Shown in pieces: positions 36,282 through 46,167 of a DNA stretch of 64,000 nucleotides. The DNA comes from JACJWR01 sp963842975 (lineage in GTDB: Bacteria; Actinomycetota; Actinomycetes; S36-B12; UBA10799), in NCBI GenBank assembly GCA_963842975.1, contig CAWJIH010000012.1, forward strand, positions 53,115 through 117,114. Direction: 5' to 3'. How positions within the stretch are numbered: position 1 is the stretch's first letter; each line of letters begins with the position of its first letter. A program made the translations under genes and the position numbers. Below the pieces are notes generated by a model. That model saw only the letters and a program-made list of their open reading frames with translations, was not told the DNA's origin and did not search any database.

Positions 36282-38442
36282 GTGTCGCTGGCGCTCTATC
36301 GGAAATACCGACCCGGTCGATTTGCGGATGTCGTGGGTCAGGAGCAGGTCACCGGCCCGTTGTTGCGTGCCCTGGGAAACAACAAGGTCCACCACGCCTA
36401 TCTACTGTCCGGACCGCGCGGGTGCGGCAAGACCTCGAGCGCTCGAATCCTCGCGCGCAGCCTGAACTGCGAGCAGGGTCCGACCCCCGAACCGTGCGGA
36501 GTCTGCCAACCCTGCATCGATCTCGCGCCCAACGGTCCTGGGTCAATCGACGTGGTCGAAATCGACGCAGCAACCCATAGGTCGGTCGAAAACGCGCGAG
36601 AATTGCGGGAAAACGCGGCCTTCGCTCCCGTCACCAGCCGCTACACGGTCTACATCATCGATGAGGCCCACCAACTCACCAAAGACGCTGGCAATGCACT
36701 ACTGAAGCTCATCGAGGAACCGCCGGCTCACCTCCGATTTGTCTTTGCCACAACGGAGCCGGAAAAGATCCTCGGTACGATCCGTTCTCGCACTCACCAC
36801 TACGCCTTCCGCCTGGTGCCAATCGGAGTACTTCGCACGCACCTGGCCTGGATCTGTGATTCGGAAGGTCTGGACTGGGATCCAGCCGCGCTTACCCTGG
36901 TGGCGCGGGCCGCGGAGGGCAGTGTGCGCGACGCGCTGAGTCTGCTCGGTCAACTCGCGGCAAGCGTCGGCGACGAAGGCATCACCTATGCCGATGCGGT
37001 GGAACTCATTGGCGTCACCGACGCCCGGGTGCTCAACGAGGTGGTTGCTGCTGTCGCCGCGTCAGACGCAGCGGCGCTGTTCTCCGTTGTGGATCAGGTG
37101 ATTGAGTCGGGCGGCGAGCCCCGTCGGTTCGCGACCGACGTGCTCGATAGGTTTCGAGACCTCATCGTGCTCCAGTCCTTGCCCGATGCCGTCGAACGAG
37201 GCGTCATCGACGTCCCCGAGGAGCAGCAGGAAGACCTGCGCGAACAGGTGCATCTGATGAGCGCGGCGGAATTCACCAGGGCTGCCAACTTGCTCAACGA
37301 GGGACTCTCGTCGCTGCGCGGTGCGACCGCCCCACGACTCACTCTCGAGATCCTCTGTGCCCGCTTGGCGCTCCCCCCGTCCGGGGCGGTGGACCTTGAC
37401 CTGTTGTCCCGAATCGATCGCCTGGAACGCAGGTTCGGTGAAGTCGCGGCCCTCGGCGTCGCACCTTCGACTGCGGTGGCGAGCGGACCTCCACCGCTAG
37501 CTCCGCCGGCTGCTGCGGCTGCAACGCCTCCGCCGGCTGCGGCAGCCGCTCCGGCTCCGGTGCCTGCTCCGGCTGCTCCTGCTCCGCCTGCGCCTGCGCC
37601 TGCGCAACAGTCCCGTGCCCCGGAAAAGCCTCGTCGAGCAGGGCCACGTCGACTCTCCGACATAGCTCCCGCGACCTCACCAGCCAGCGCCAGTGAAGCA
37701 CCGGGACCGTCCCGGACGGAAACTCGTGCCCCGGCAGTGGCCGCTTCGCCAACACCATCCCAACCCGAATCCACCCCAACTCCCGGCGGCTCCTCGCCCA
37801 CCTTGGAGCAGGTCCGGTCGTTGTGGCCCGCTGTGATCGACGAGGTGAAGACGCGCAGCCGGGTGGCCTGGATGACCGTTTCGCAGTCGGTACCGTTGTC
37901 GTGCACAGATGGCACCGTCGTGGCAGCGGTGGCTGATTCGGGTGCGGTGACCCATTTCCGCAAGACCGCGTATCCGGCGATGGTCACGGAGGCGATGCTC
38001 ACCGTGCTGCGGGCGAAACTAGCCTTTGAATTGGTGGCCGAGCCGTCACGTGCGAGCGGTGTCGGGTCCCAGACGACTGATGGTGGTCGGGCCGAACACC
38101 GTTCTAGGGGCGCGGAGCCTTCGGCGGTTGATCCTGGAGACAAACCGGCGGTCGCCGCCGATACCGGGCAGCGGACCACCGCATCGAAAGGTGCGCCGCC
38201 GGCACCGGAAAAGGCCAACGCGGCCGCGAGCGGAGACGATTCTCAGCGGCGTTCTGACGCGACCTCCATCCTCGGAGCGCCCGAATGGTTCCGACGGCGG
38301 ACCGTTCGCGGATGCTCCGACGGCGGATCAACAGGAGGCGGCCGACATTGCTGAATCTGTTGACGCGGCGACCCCGCTGCATCCGGTAGCGCTGATTGAA
38401 GCCGCGCTCGGTGGCGAGAAGATCGCCGAATACGAGGAGTGA
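36282..38442 (+). CDS. dnaX: DNA polymerase III subunit gamma/tau, frameshifted near C-terminus
   Basis: Clamp-loader ATPase. GTG 36282; N-terminus SLALYRKYRPGRFADVVGQEQV, Walker A GPRGCGKTSSARILARSLNC, four zinc-binding cysteines (CEQGPTPEPCGVCQPC), Walker B IIDEAHQLT and the sensor-1 region FVFATTEPEKILGTIRSR. Domain III (about 240-370) is followed by a Pro/Ala-rich linker and a tau-like C-terminal part with VRSLWPAVIDEVKTRSRVAW. The frame shifts near 38280: removing one C from CCC lets the protein continue GAPNGSDGGPFADAPTADQQ to the TGA at 38440-38442, 10 bp before recR. As given, the frame ends at 38354. A programmed shift is unlikely because there is no A-rich slippery heptamer. The usual ybaB/ebfC gene between dnaX and recR is absent. 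Confidence 0.9.
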
Positions 38443-38451
38443 GGACCGCAG

Positions 38452-39045
38452 ATGTATGAGGGTGCGCTACAGGATCTGATCGAAGAGTTGGGGCGACTTC
38501 CTGGCATTGGCCCCAAAAGCGCCCAGCGGATCGCCTTTCACATCCTCGCCACGGATCCCGCCGATGTCGAGCGACTTGCGACCGCGCTGCTCGACGTCAA
38601 ACGCACGGTGAAGTTCTGCACCACCTGTGGAAACGTCAGTTCCACGGACATCTGCCGCATCTGCACCGACGATCGCCGTGACCCCAGCATCATTTGCGTT
38701 GTGGAGGAACCCAAAGACGTCGTGGCAATCGAACGCACCCGGGAATACCGTGGGCGGTATCACGTCCTCGGCGGTGCAATCAGTCCGATCGACGGGGTGG
38801 GCCCGGACGATCTGCGCATCGCCGGGCTGCTGAGTCGGCTCTCCGATAGCGAAGTCGCGGAGGTGATCATTGCCACCGATCCAAACCTGGAAGGTGAAGC
38901 CACAGCGACCTACCTGGCCCGGCTGTTGTCCCCGCTGGGATTGTCGGTGACGCGACTTGCCTCAGGCCTGCCAGTGGGCGGGGACCTTGAATACGCCGAC
39001 GAGGTCACGTTGGGCCGCGCGTTCGCCGGCAGGCGCGCTTTGTAG
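38452..39045 (+). CDS. recR: recombination mediator protein RecR
   Basis: 197 residues, the normal length. An N-terminal helix-hairpin-helix (LGRLPGIGPKSAQRIAFHIL), a C4 zinc finger (Cys56, Cys59, Cys68, Cys71), a Toprim domain (CVVEEPKDVVAIERTREYRGRYHVLGG ... IIATDPNLEGEATATYLA) and the C-terminal Walker B-like GLPVGGDLEYADEVTLGRAF. Acts with RecO and RecF to load RecA on gapped DNA. Directly downstream of dnaX with a 9-bp gap, so co-transcribed. Confidence 0.96.
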   Translation: MYEGALQDLIEELGRLPGIGPKSAQRIAFHILATDPADVERLATALLDVKRTVKFCTTCGNVSSTDICRICTDDRRDPSIICVVEEPKDVVAIERTREYRGRYHVLGGAISPIDGVGPDDLRIAGLLSRLSDSEVAEVIIATDPNLEGEATATYLARLLSPLGLSVTRLASGLPVGGDLEYADEVTLGRAFAGRRAL

Positions 39046-39130
39046 GTCGAAGGGGCCACCTCAGTTAGACTCGGAGTTGATTCCGCTCGTCCCATCGACC
39101 TACGAAGTCCTGCTTACCCCGGAGCGTTTT

Positions 39131-40407
39131 GTGTCCCTCGTTGTGCAGAAGTACGGCGGTTCATCCGTCGCCGACGCCGAAAGCATCAAGCGGGTTGCCC
39201 GCCGAATCGTCGACACCAAGCAGTCCGGAACGCAAGTTGCGGTGGTCGTCTCGGCGATGGGCGACACCACGGACGACCTGCTTGATCTCGCCGAGCAGGT
39301 GTCGCCCAGCCCAGCCGAGCGGGAGATGGACATGCTCCTCACTGCCGGTGAACGGATTTCGATGGCCTTGCTGGCCATGGCTGTCCATGACCTGGGCGAG
39401 GAGGCGCGTTCGTACACCGGCTCGCAGGCGGGAATGCTGACGACCTCGTCTCACGGCAGGGCCCAAATCATCGATGTGACTCCTGGTCGCTGCAGACCGC
39501 CTTGGATGAGGACGCCATTCCGGTCTTGGCCGGCTTCCAGGGTGTCTCGCCCGATACCAAGGACGTCACCACCCTTGGGCGGGGCGGATCAGACACCACC
39601 GCAGTCGCACTCGCGGCAGCTCTTGGCGCCGACGTATGCGAGATCTACACCGACGTGGATGGCGTGTTCACCTCCGACCCACGGTCGGTCCCGCTCGCCA
39701 GCAAACTCACTGCGGTCACCTACGAAGAGATGCTGGAACTTGCCGCGGCTGGTGCCAAGGTGCTGCATCTGCGGTGTGTGGAATACGCCCGGCGGCACAA
39801 CCTACCGATCCATGTCCGATCATCCTTCAGCGATCGCGAAGGCACCTGGGTGCTTTCCAGCGAAGCTGTGGCCGAACTCGTCGAAAGGGGAGAGATGGAA
39901 GAGCCCATCATCTCTGGGGTCGCACACGACCTCTCCGAATCAAAACTGACTGTCATCGGCGTGCCTGATAGGCCAGGGGAGGCAGCCGCGATTTTTGAGG
40001 TCATCTCCGGCGTCGGCGCGAACCTGGACATGATTGTTCAGAATGTCTCCACCGACGGTCGGACCGATATCACCCTCACGCTCAACGACGCCGACGCCGA
40101 TACCGCCATCGCGGCTTTGCGCGACGCCCAGCCAAGCATCGGATTCGCGGACATCAAGTTTGATCCGGGAATCGCGAAGGTCTCGCTTATCGGGGCGGGT
40201 ATGCGTCGCCACCCCGGCGTGTCAGCGACCTTCTTCCGGTCCCTGGCAGAGGCTGGCGTGAACGTCGAAATGATCTCGACTTCGGAGATTCGGATCTCGG
40301 TGGTGTGTCGGGCCGAGGATGCGCCACGCGCCACTGCGGCCGTACACACAGCATTCGGCCTCGACAGTGACGAGGCAGCCGTTGTCTACGCAGGGACAGG
40401 TCGATGA
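39131..40407 (+). CDS. ask: aspartate kinase, frameshifted
   Basis: First enzyme of the aspartate pathway to lysine, threonine, methionine and diaminopimelate. From GTG 39131 the first frame gives SLVVQKYGGSSVADAESIKRVA, VVVSAMGDTTDDLL and LLTAGERISMALLA up to IIDVTPGR. At 39488-39490 one base is missing; the next frame continues LQTALDEDAIPVLAGFQGVS, RGGSDTTAVALAAAL, then two ACT domains (VIGVPDRPGEAAAIFEVISG; VSLIGAGMRRHPGVSATFF) to the TGA overlapping asd. No residues are lost relative to the family, so a single missing base is the only defect. The break (about residue 120) does not coincide with the internal beta-subunit start known in related enzymes (about residue 250). Most likely a sequencing error in an essential gene. 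Confidence 0.92.
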
Positions 40408-41483
40408 GCACACATTCAAACGCAGCCCGCACCGGCAAGCCGACCCTCGCCGTGGTCGGCGCCACCGGCGCCGTCGGCAGTGTGATGCTTGATCTTTTGA
40501 GCACCCGGGACGACGTCTGGGGAGAGATTCGTCTGGTCGCGTCGGCCCGCTCTGCGGGCAAGGTGCTGCGGGTACGCGGCGAGGACGTGGAGGTCGTTGC
40601 GCTGGCACCAGAGGTATTTGACGGTGTCGATGTGGCGATGTTCGACGTACCTGATGAGGTCAGCGCGGAGTGGGCGCCGATCGCTGCCGCCCGCGGGGCC
40701 GTTGCCGTGGACAACTCCGGTGCTTTCCGGATGGATCAGGACGTGCCGTTGGTGGTGCCCGAGGTCAACCCGGAAATGGCCGCGCAGCGGCCGCGGGGGA
40801 TCATCTCCAATCCCAACTGCACCACCCTGTCGATGATCGTGGTGCTCGGCGCCCTGCATCAAACCTACGGGCTGGAGAGCCTCGTCGTAGCGTCCTACCA
40901 GGCGGCTTCGGGGGCGGGGCAGGCTGGCATCGACACCCTCCGGGAGCAGATTTCGGCGGTCGCAGGTACCGATGCTGGCACCCGTGCTGGCGACGTTCGG
41001 GCCACAGTGGGCGAACTCGGACCCTTCCCCGCACCGCTCGCGCTCAACGTAGTGCCGTGGGCAGGTTCGCTGAAGGAAGCCGGATACTCCTCCGAGGAGT
41101 TGAAGGTGCGCAATGAGACCAGGAAGATCCTGGACCTGCCGGACCTGCCGGTGTTTGCCACCTGCGTGCGGGTACCGGTGGTGACCACCCACTCGTTGGC
41201 GATTCATGCTCGGTTCGCCACCGAAGTCGACGCTGACCACGCCCGCGACGTCCTCACCCAGTCGCCCTCGGTAGTGGTGGTGGACGACCCAGCGACCGGA
41301 GAGTTCCCCACGCCGGCCGATGCGGTGGGTACCGACCCGACCCATGTCGGGCGCATCCGGAAGTCTCTGGACGACCCGTGCGCGCTGGACCTTTTCCTAT
41401 GCGGCGACAACCTCCGCAAGGGAGCGGCGTTGAATACGGCTCAGATCGCCGAACTGCTGGCTCAGGAGTTCACCGAGAGGTGA
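40404..41483 (+). CDS. asd: aspartate-semialdehyde dehydrogenase
   Basis: 359 residues. NADP-binding N-terminus LAVVGATGAVGSVMLDLL, and the catalytic cysteine in SNPNCTTLSMIVVL. VDNSGAFRMDQDVPLVVPEVNP and SYQAASGAGQAG are family hallmarks, as is the C-terminal RIRKSLDDPCALDLFLCGDNLRKGAALN. Reduces aspartyl phosphate made by Ask. The ATG overlaps the ask stop (ATGA), so the two are one operon. Confidence 0.96.
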   Translation: MSTHSNAARTGKPTLAVVGATGAVGSVMLDLLSTRDDVWGEIRLVASARSAGKVLRVRGEDVEVVALAPEVFDGVDVAMFDVPDEVSAEWAPIAAARGAVAVDNSGAFRMDQDVPLVVPEVNPEMAAQRPRGIISNPNCTTLSMIVVLGALHQTYGLESLVVASYQAASGAGQAGIDTLREQISAVAGTDAGTRAGDVRATVGELGPFPAPLALNVVPWAGSLKEAGYSSEELKVRNETRKILDLPDLPVFATCVRVPVVTTHSLAIHARFATEVDADHARDVLTQSPSVVVVDDPATGEFPTPADAVGTDPTHVGRIRKSLDDPCALDLFLCGDNLRKGAALNTAQIAELLAQEFTER

Positions 41484-41592
41484 GTTCACCCCGCAGTTAG
41501 CCTTCCTCACAGGCAGGCTAGGATGATCCAGTTGCCCGCCGCCGTTTCGATGGCCTTGGCTGAAGCCAGGCCACCCGAAGGTGCGGTGGACA

Positions 41593-41669
<77 letters not shown>

Positions 41670-42090
41670 GTGTGGGGCGAGCCGTGGCTCGCCCCCTGGT
41701 GCCTCTCGCGCCGCCCGCGCGCCCTGCGCCGCACGCCCTCCTCGCGCCACCGCGCGCCCACCCTCCGCTCCCCTCCCTCGCACGCGCACCTCCCGCGCCC
41801 CGCGCGCCCCTCTCGCAAAATCGACCACCGCACGCAAAATCGACCAGGAATGTCAGTCGATTTTGCGTGCGGTGGTCGATTTTGCAGTGGCGGGCCAAGC
41901 AGCGGCGTGTGGCGGGCCATTCAGCGGCAGCGGCGGGCAACGCGGTGGCGGGCCATGCAGCGGCGGGCAATGCGGTGGTCGGGCCATGCAGCGAGCGGGC
42001 TGGCCCGCCGGTTTCGCAAGATCGACTCAAGAAAGTCTCAGGTCTCCTCTTCGGGTCTAGCCCGATGCGATTGCCCGTGTCACAGTCACT
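41670..42090. other. repeat-rich non-coding stretch after tRNA-Pro
   Basis: Immediately 3' of the tRNA lies a strand-asymmetric C-rich segment (41690-41815, dozens of CGCGCC/CCTC units), then a perfect 30-bp inverted repeat, then imperfect direct repeats of about 15 bp built on GGCGGGCCATGCAGC (41886-42010). Frames crossing it give only low-complexity Arg/Pro/Ala sequence. No integrase or other mobility gene is near, so an integrated element is not shown. Confidence 0.55.
41815..41885. repeat. perfect 30-bp inverted repeat with 11-nt loop
   Basis: Arms 41815-41844 and 41856-41885 are exact reverse complements. Each arm itself contains two direct copies of GCAAAATCGAC. The structure could fold into a very stable cruciform or RNA hairpin. 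A related fragment (GCAAGATCGAC) recurs at 42016. There is no T-run after it. Confidence 0.8.
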
Positions 42091-42120
42091 CTGTTGACCT
42101 ATGCGGACAGGAGACTGCGG

Positions 42121-42603
42121 GTGTATTCCACTCTTCCGTTGTACGACCGGGACACTTCCGGTCGGGTCGCAACGCTGCTGCTGGGATGGCATTCCCTAGG
42201 GGAGGTGCGCGCCCACTTCACAGTCGTCCAGATGCCCCCGGACAACGACCGGTGGCTCGTCGTGTCTTGCCAATCTCCGGAGAAACTCACGTCGGGTGGG
42301 TTTACTCCCAATGCTGCCGAAGTCGCCCGCACCAGCAGGTTCATCTATCACCTTGATCTTCCGGTCCAGCACGACGAAGATGTGCGCCGCAAAGTCGAAC
42401 GCCTCTACTGGGGCCTCGAGGTTGGCCAAACCTCGACTGCGGTGTTGGGACCCCGGCGCAACCTTGCTGCCAGCGCAGCCTTGCCCTCGGCGCTGCCTGA
42501 GCGCCGCAACGAGATTTCCGTCGAGCACGCAACCGTGATACCCGCCCCGCACAGGCGATTGGGCGGTCGATATGCGAGCGCTAAGCCCTACTCACGAGTG
42601 TGA
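42121..42603 (+). CDS. hypothetical protein
   Basis: 160 residues from GTG 42121, preceded by GGAGACTGCGG. Soluble, no signal peptide; sequence such as VYSTLPLYDRDTSGRVATLLLGW, HFTVVQMPPDNDRWLVVSC and VRRKVERLYWGLEVGQTSTAV looks like a compact alpha/beta domain with an Arg/Pro tail. Codon bias is normal for the window. I do not recognise the family. Its end overlaps the convergent metallophosphoesterase by 23 bp. Confidence 0.6.
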   Translation: MYSTLPLYDRDTSGRVATLLLGWHSLGEVRAHFTVVQMPPDNDRWLVVSCQSPEKLTSGGFTPNAAEVARTSRFIYHLDLPVQHDEDVRRKVERLYWGLEVGQTSTAVLGPRRNLAASAALPSALPERRNEISVEHATVIPAPHRRLGGRYASAKPYSRV

Positions 42604-43489
42604 GCAGCGTCGCGGTGGGCCGACAGGCCAGCCTGATCGGTGCATTCGGGTTGGTCCCCAGCCCGGCAGATACATGCAGCCACGATTCGCCGTGGCGGGA
42701 AAGACCACTCACCCGGGCTGCATCTAGGTCGCAGTTGGTGACGAGAGCGCCGTAGCCGGGAACGCAGATCTGGCCGCCGTGGGTGTGCCCGGCAAAGATG
42801 AGGTCGACGCCGTCGTCGGCCATGGCGTCGAGTACCCGCAGGTAGGGGGCGTGGGAAACCCCGATCTTGAGGTCTGACTCGGTCGCCCACGGACCGCCGA
42901 TCGACCGGTACCGGTCCAAGCGGATGTGTGGGTCAGCCACGCCCCGAAAACTCGTGCCCGTACCTGCCACTTGCAACTGCCCGGTCGCATTGTTCAGGTC
43001 CAGCCAGCCAAGGCCGCGCAGGAAGTCGCTGAGTTCTGCTGTGGGCAGGTTCGGCTGTCGCCGCCGGGAGTGTGTGCTGGGGCCGCGCAGGTAGGAAGCA
43101 GGATTGATGCGACGCGCCGCGAAGTAGTCGTTTGACCCGAATACGAACACACCAGGAACGCCCGCGAAGCCAGCCAATGCCTGTTCCACCAAGGGCAAAC
43201 CATCGGCAGCCGAAAGGAAGTCGCCAGTGGCCACCACAAGGTGTGGCCGGGTGTCGGTTAGGGCCGCCACCCACTGTGCGCGAGCTTCGTCTGCTCCTGT
43301 GAGGTGGAGGTCGGACAGGTGTAAGACCCTCAGTGGTTCGGCAGTCGCTCCGGGGAGCACCGGCACCGTCACTTCACGAAGCGTGTACTGCTTCGCTTCC
43401 CACAATGCGTAACCGAGGGTCGCGCTACCTCCGACCAGGCCCGCTCCGACGACACCTGCGCCAGCGGCAACCAAAGGCGAAACTCTCAC
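42581..43489 (-). CDS. membrane-anchored metallophosphoesterase (YaeI-like)
   Basis: 302 residues from GTG 43489. One N-terminal transmembrane helix (LVAAGAGVVGAGLVGGSATLGYAL), then a calcineurin-like domain: LHLSDLHLTG, VVATGDFLSA, VFGSNDYFA (where most relatives have GNHD-like GSNDYY), SHAPYLRVLD and FAGHTHGGQICVPGYGALVTN. The same gene lies beside the class A penicillin-binding protein in mycobacteria (position of Rv3683). Located downstream of the PBP on the same strand with an 89-bp gap; probable role in envelope metabolism, substrate unknown. Confidence 0.9.
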   Translation of the reverse strand: MRVSPLVAAGAGVVGAGLVGGSATLGYALWEAKQYTLREVTVPVLPGATAEPLRVLHLSDLHLTGADEARAQWVAALTDTRPHLVVATGDFLSAADGLPLVEQALAGFAGVPGVFVFGSNDYFAARRINPASYLRGPSTHSRRRQPNLPTAELSDFLRGLGWLDLNNATGQLQVAGTGTSFRGVADPHIRLDRYRSIGGPWATESDLKIGVSHAPYLRVLDAMADDGVDLIFAGHTHGGQICVPGYGALVTNCDLDAARVSGLSRHGESWLHVSAGLGTNPNAPIRLACRPTATLLTLVSRA

Positions 43490-43578
43490 GTGGCTGGGTC
43501 CTTTCCCATCGTTCGGGGGTGGGAATCAACGAGGATCCGCAACCGCGCTTCCGGCCGATAGCCAAGCCGGTGCTGTGC

Positions 43579-45841
43579 CTAGTTGAAGCCGCCGTTGTAC
43601 TGGCTCGTGGTGTCGTTGTAGAACTGACCCTGATTCTCGGGCGCGTTTGGGTCCACGTTGGAGACGTAGCGCTGCGGGATCGGGTCGGGTCCATGCGGGC
43701 TAGTGTCGGTGCCTGCCGCCTTGAGGGCGCGTTCGACCTGGGTTGACTTCGCCGTGTTGGGTCCGCCTCCCGACTGGGCGCTGACCAGGTCGTACTTCGC
43801 ATCGAGATCGAAGTACGAATATGGCGTGTTTGCGAGCGCTCCCCGCATTGCTTGGCGCCAAATCGGTCCTGGCAGCTCACCGCCATAGACCTCGCTGTAG
43901 AACTGGCCGTTGATGGTCACGTCCTGCATCGGGTACTGGAAACCTCCACGCGGGTCGCCCACCCAGACCGCGGCAGACAATTCGGGGGTGTAGCCAGCGA
44001 ACCAGACCGCCGAGTTCGAGTCCGAAGTTCCGGTCTTGCCGGTAGTTTCCCGGCCGAGTGCCATATTCACGCCGGTCCTGCCACCGATCGACCCATCAAC
44101 GACGTTGGTGAGCACCGCGGTGGTGGCGTCGGCGACGTCGCGCGGGATGCGCTCTTCACATTGGGCTTCGGTGCGAGTCTCGTTGCCGTAGCGATCGACC
44201 ACTGACAACACGGCTCTGGGTGAGCAGTAGACACCATGGTTGGCGAAGGTGGCGTAGGCGTTCGCCAGATTAAGGGGCGACACTTCGGTGACGCCCAAGG
44301 TGAAGGTGATCGTCGCTGGGATATCCGCGTCGATTGCTGATTCGACCCCGGCACGCTTGGCCATGTCGAGCACGTTGCAGATGCCGGCGTCGCGTTCCCG
44401 CTGCAGGAACCAGGTGTTCGACGACAGCGCTGCCGCGGTGAACATGTCGTAGTTGCCGCCGTAGTCACTGGCGTTCTTGCCCACGAAGGTCTCGAACACT
44501 TCGCCGTTACAGCCCCAGTCGCCAGCAGGGAAGAGCATCTGCGATTTGGCGTCCACTCGCTCGTACGGATTGAGGCCCTGCTCGAGTGCTGCGGCGATAG
44601 TGAAGATCTTGAAAGTCGACCCGGCCTGCATGCCGATGGTGCCGCCCTCGGATTGGTCGACGGCATAGTTGTAGGTGGTCTGGCCTGGCCCGTCGCCCCA
44701 CGTCCGGTTTTGGGTCATAGCGATGACCTCCCCGGTGCCGGGCTCCACCATGGCAATGGCGGCTGCCTTGCCGGAGGGGTCCTCTGCGGGGATGTAGCCG
44801 AATACCGCATCCTGGGCCGCAGACTGGGCATCGAGATCCAGGGTGGTGGTGATGGTGAGGCCACCGGTTTTCAGCAGGTCTGCGCGTTCCTCGGGGGTGG
44901 CCCCAAAACGAGGGTCAGATTGGACTTGGCGAATGGCGTAGTCACAGAAGTACGGGTACCCGCTCGCGGCGCAGCCGTTGACCGGTTCGCTCGGATTGAG
45001 CATGTTGGGAACGGCTTCGGCTTTTGCCGCGGCGTGCTCCTCGGGAGTGATGTAGCGAAGTTCAAGCATGCGGTCGAGCACCACATCGCGGCGGATCTGG
45101 GCGGCCAAGCGGGTCGATGGTTGGGTCGTACACGGTCGGCGACTGCACCAGCCCCGCGAGGAGCGCGGCCTCCGAGATGCTCAATTCGGTTGCAGGCTTG
45201 GAAAAGTAGCGCAGCGAAGCTGCCTCAGCGCCGTATGCCCCAGCCCCGAAGTAGCTGATGTTGAGGTAGTTGTTGAGGATCTGCGGCTTCGTGAGCTCCT
45301 TCTCCACCTCGATGGCGTACCGCATCTCCTGCAGTTTGCGGCTGGGCGTGACGGCGGTCGCGGCGGCGACTTCTTCTGGCGTGTTTGCCGTAGTCACCAA
45401 GACGTTCTTGACGTACTGCATGGTGATGGTGGAGGCGCCCTGCACTTCCTCCCCGGCGGCGTTGTTCGCGAGCGCCCGTGCGGTGCCGCGCAGGTCAACG
45501 CCGTTGTGCTCGTAGAAGCGGCTGTCTTCGATTGCGACGATTGCGTGCTGGAGGTTGGTGGAGATCGCCTCCAACGGAACCTCGACGCGGTTCTCCGAAA
45601 AGATCGTGGCGATCTCGGTGCCGTCGGCGGCCGTGACCACGGACTTGCGCGGCAGTGGCGGGGTGGTGAACTCGGTGGGGAGTCCGCCGTACACCTCAAC
45701 GGCCGCCTGCGCGCCGCCGCCGATGGCTCCAGCTGCGGGCAATGCCATGCCGGCCACCACGACGCCGGCCGCGGCGCTGACTGCTACAAACATGCTGCCG
45801 GCGATGACCTTGGTTCGGGTAGTTGTAGCGGGTTTAGCCAT
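43579..45841 (-). CDS. ponA: class A penicillin-binding protein, frameshifted
   Basis: Bifunctional peptidoglycan synthase of about 753 residues. From ATG 45841: N-terminal transmembrane helix, glycosyltransferase domain with EDSRFYEHNGVDLRGTARAL, GASTITMQYVKNVL and LNNYLNISYFGAGAYG. The frame shifts once near 45108-45112 (PTIDPL, then AAQIRRDVVLDRMLELRYIT, one extra G). The transpeptidase domain follows with serine motif STFK, SSN (SSNTWFL) and KTG (TGKTGTSDSNSAVWFAG). Position beside whiB and the two ATPases matches mycobacterial ponA2. No PASTA domain is seen at the C-terminus, which ends in a Pro/Asn/Gln-rich tail. The break lies in the linker between the two enzymes, so even a real frameshift would leave the glycosyltransferase part. 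Confidence 0.9.
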
Positions 45842-46167
45842 TGCTCTTCCCTGAGTCGGACACGATCGTGTGACGCAAGACTAAGCCTTTCGGTTTCGAT
45901 CCCAAGGGAGGCGGCCCGTGTTGCGCGTCGGCCGCGTGCTGGGCGGATGGTGTGCGATTTAGACGTCCCGTTGGCGTACTTTCGACCCACTATGTTGCTG
46001 ACGTCACAGTAAACAGTTCGAAAGAGTCATAGATACTGCGTCTAATTAGCCTACTCAGGATCCCGGATCACCCCTAGGTTCGCACGCAGTGTCCACGCTA
46101 ACGGTGCCATTGGCCGTCGATATTCCCCATCGACGCCACCGTTGGGCGGGAGTACGGAGGTTGCCCG
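45842..46167. promoter_or_regulatory. divergent promoter region between ponA and whiB
   Basis: 326 bp without a gene. A TAGGTT hexamer at 46075-46080 is a candidate -10 for whiB, giving a leader of about 80 nt with GGAGG at 46156-46160. TGACGTCA (45999-46006) is a short palindrome that could be an operator; no regulator can be assigned. Confidence 0.4.

Noticed and set aside
38026..38442. Separate gene after dnaX
   Set aside because: The frame has no plausible start of its own near the break, its sensible part begins exactly where dnaX turns to nonsense, and one extra C explains it.
39131..39520. Two-subunit aspartate kinase with overlapping genes
   Set aside because: Internal beta-subunit starts in related enzymes are in frame and near residue 250; here the break is near residue 120 and shifts the frame.
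41815..41885. CRISPR repeat
   Set aside because: It is a single inverted repeat with an 11-nt loop; no spacer-repeat periodicity and no cas genes.
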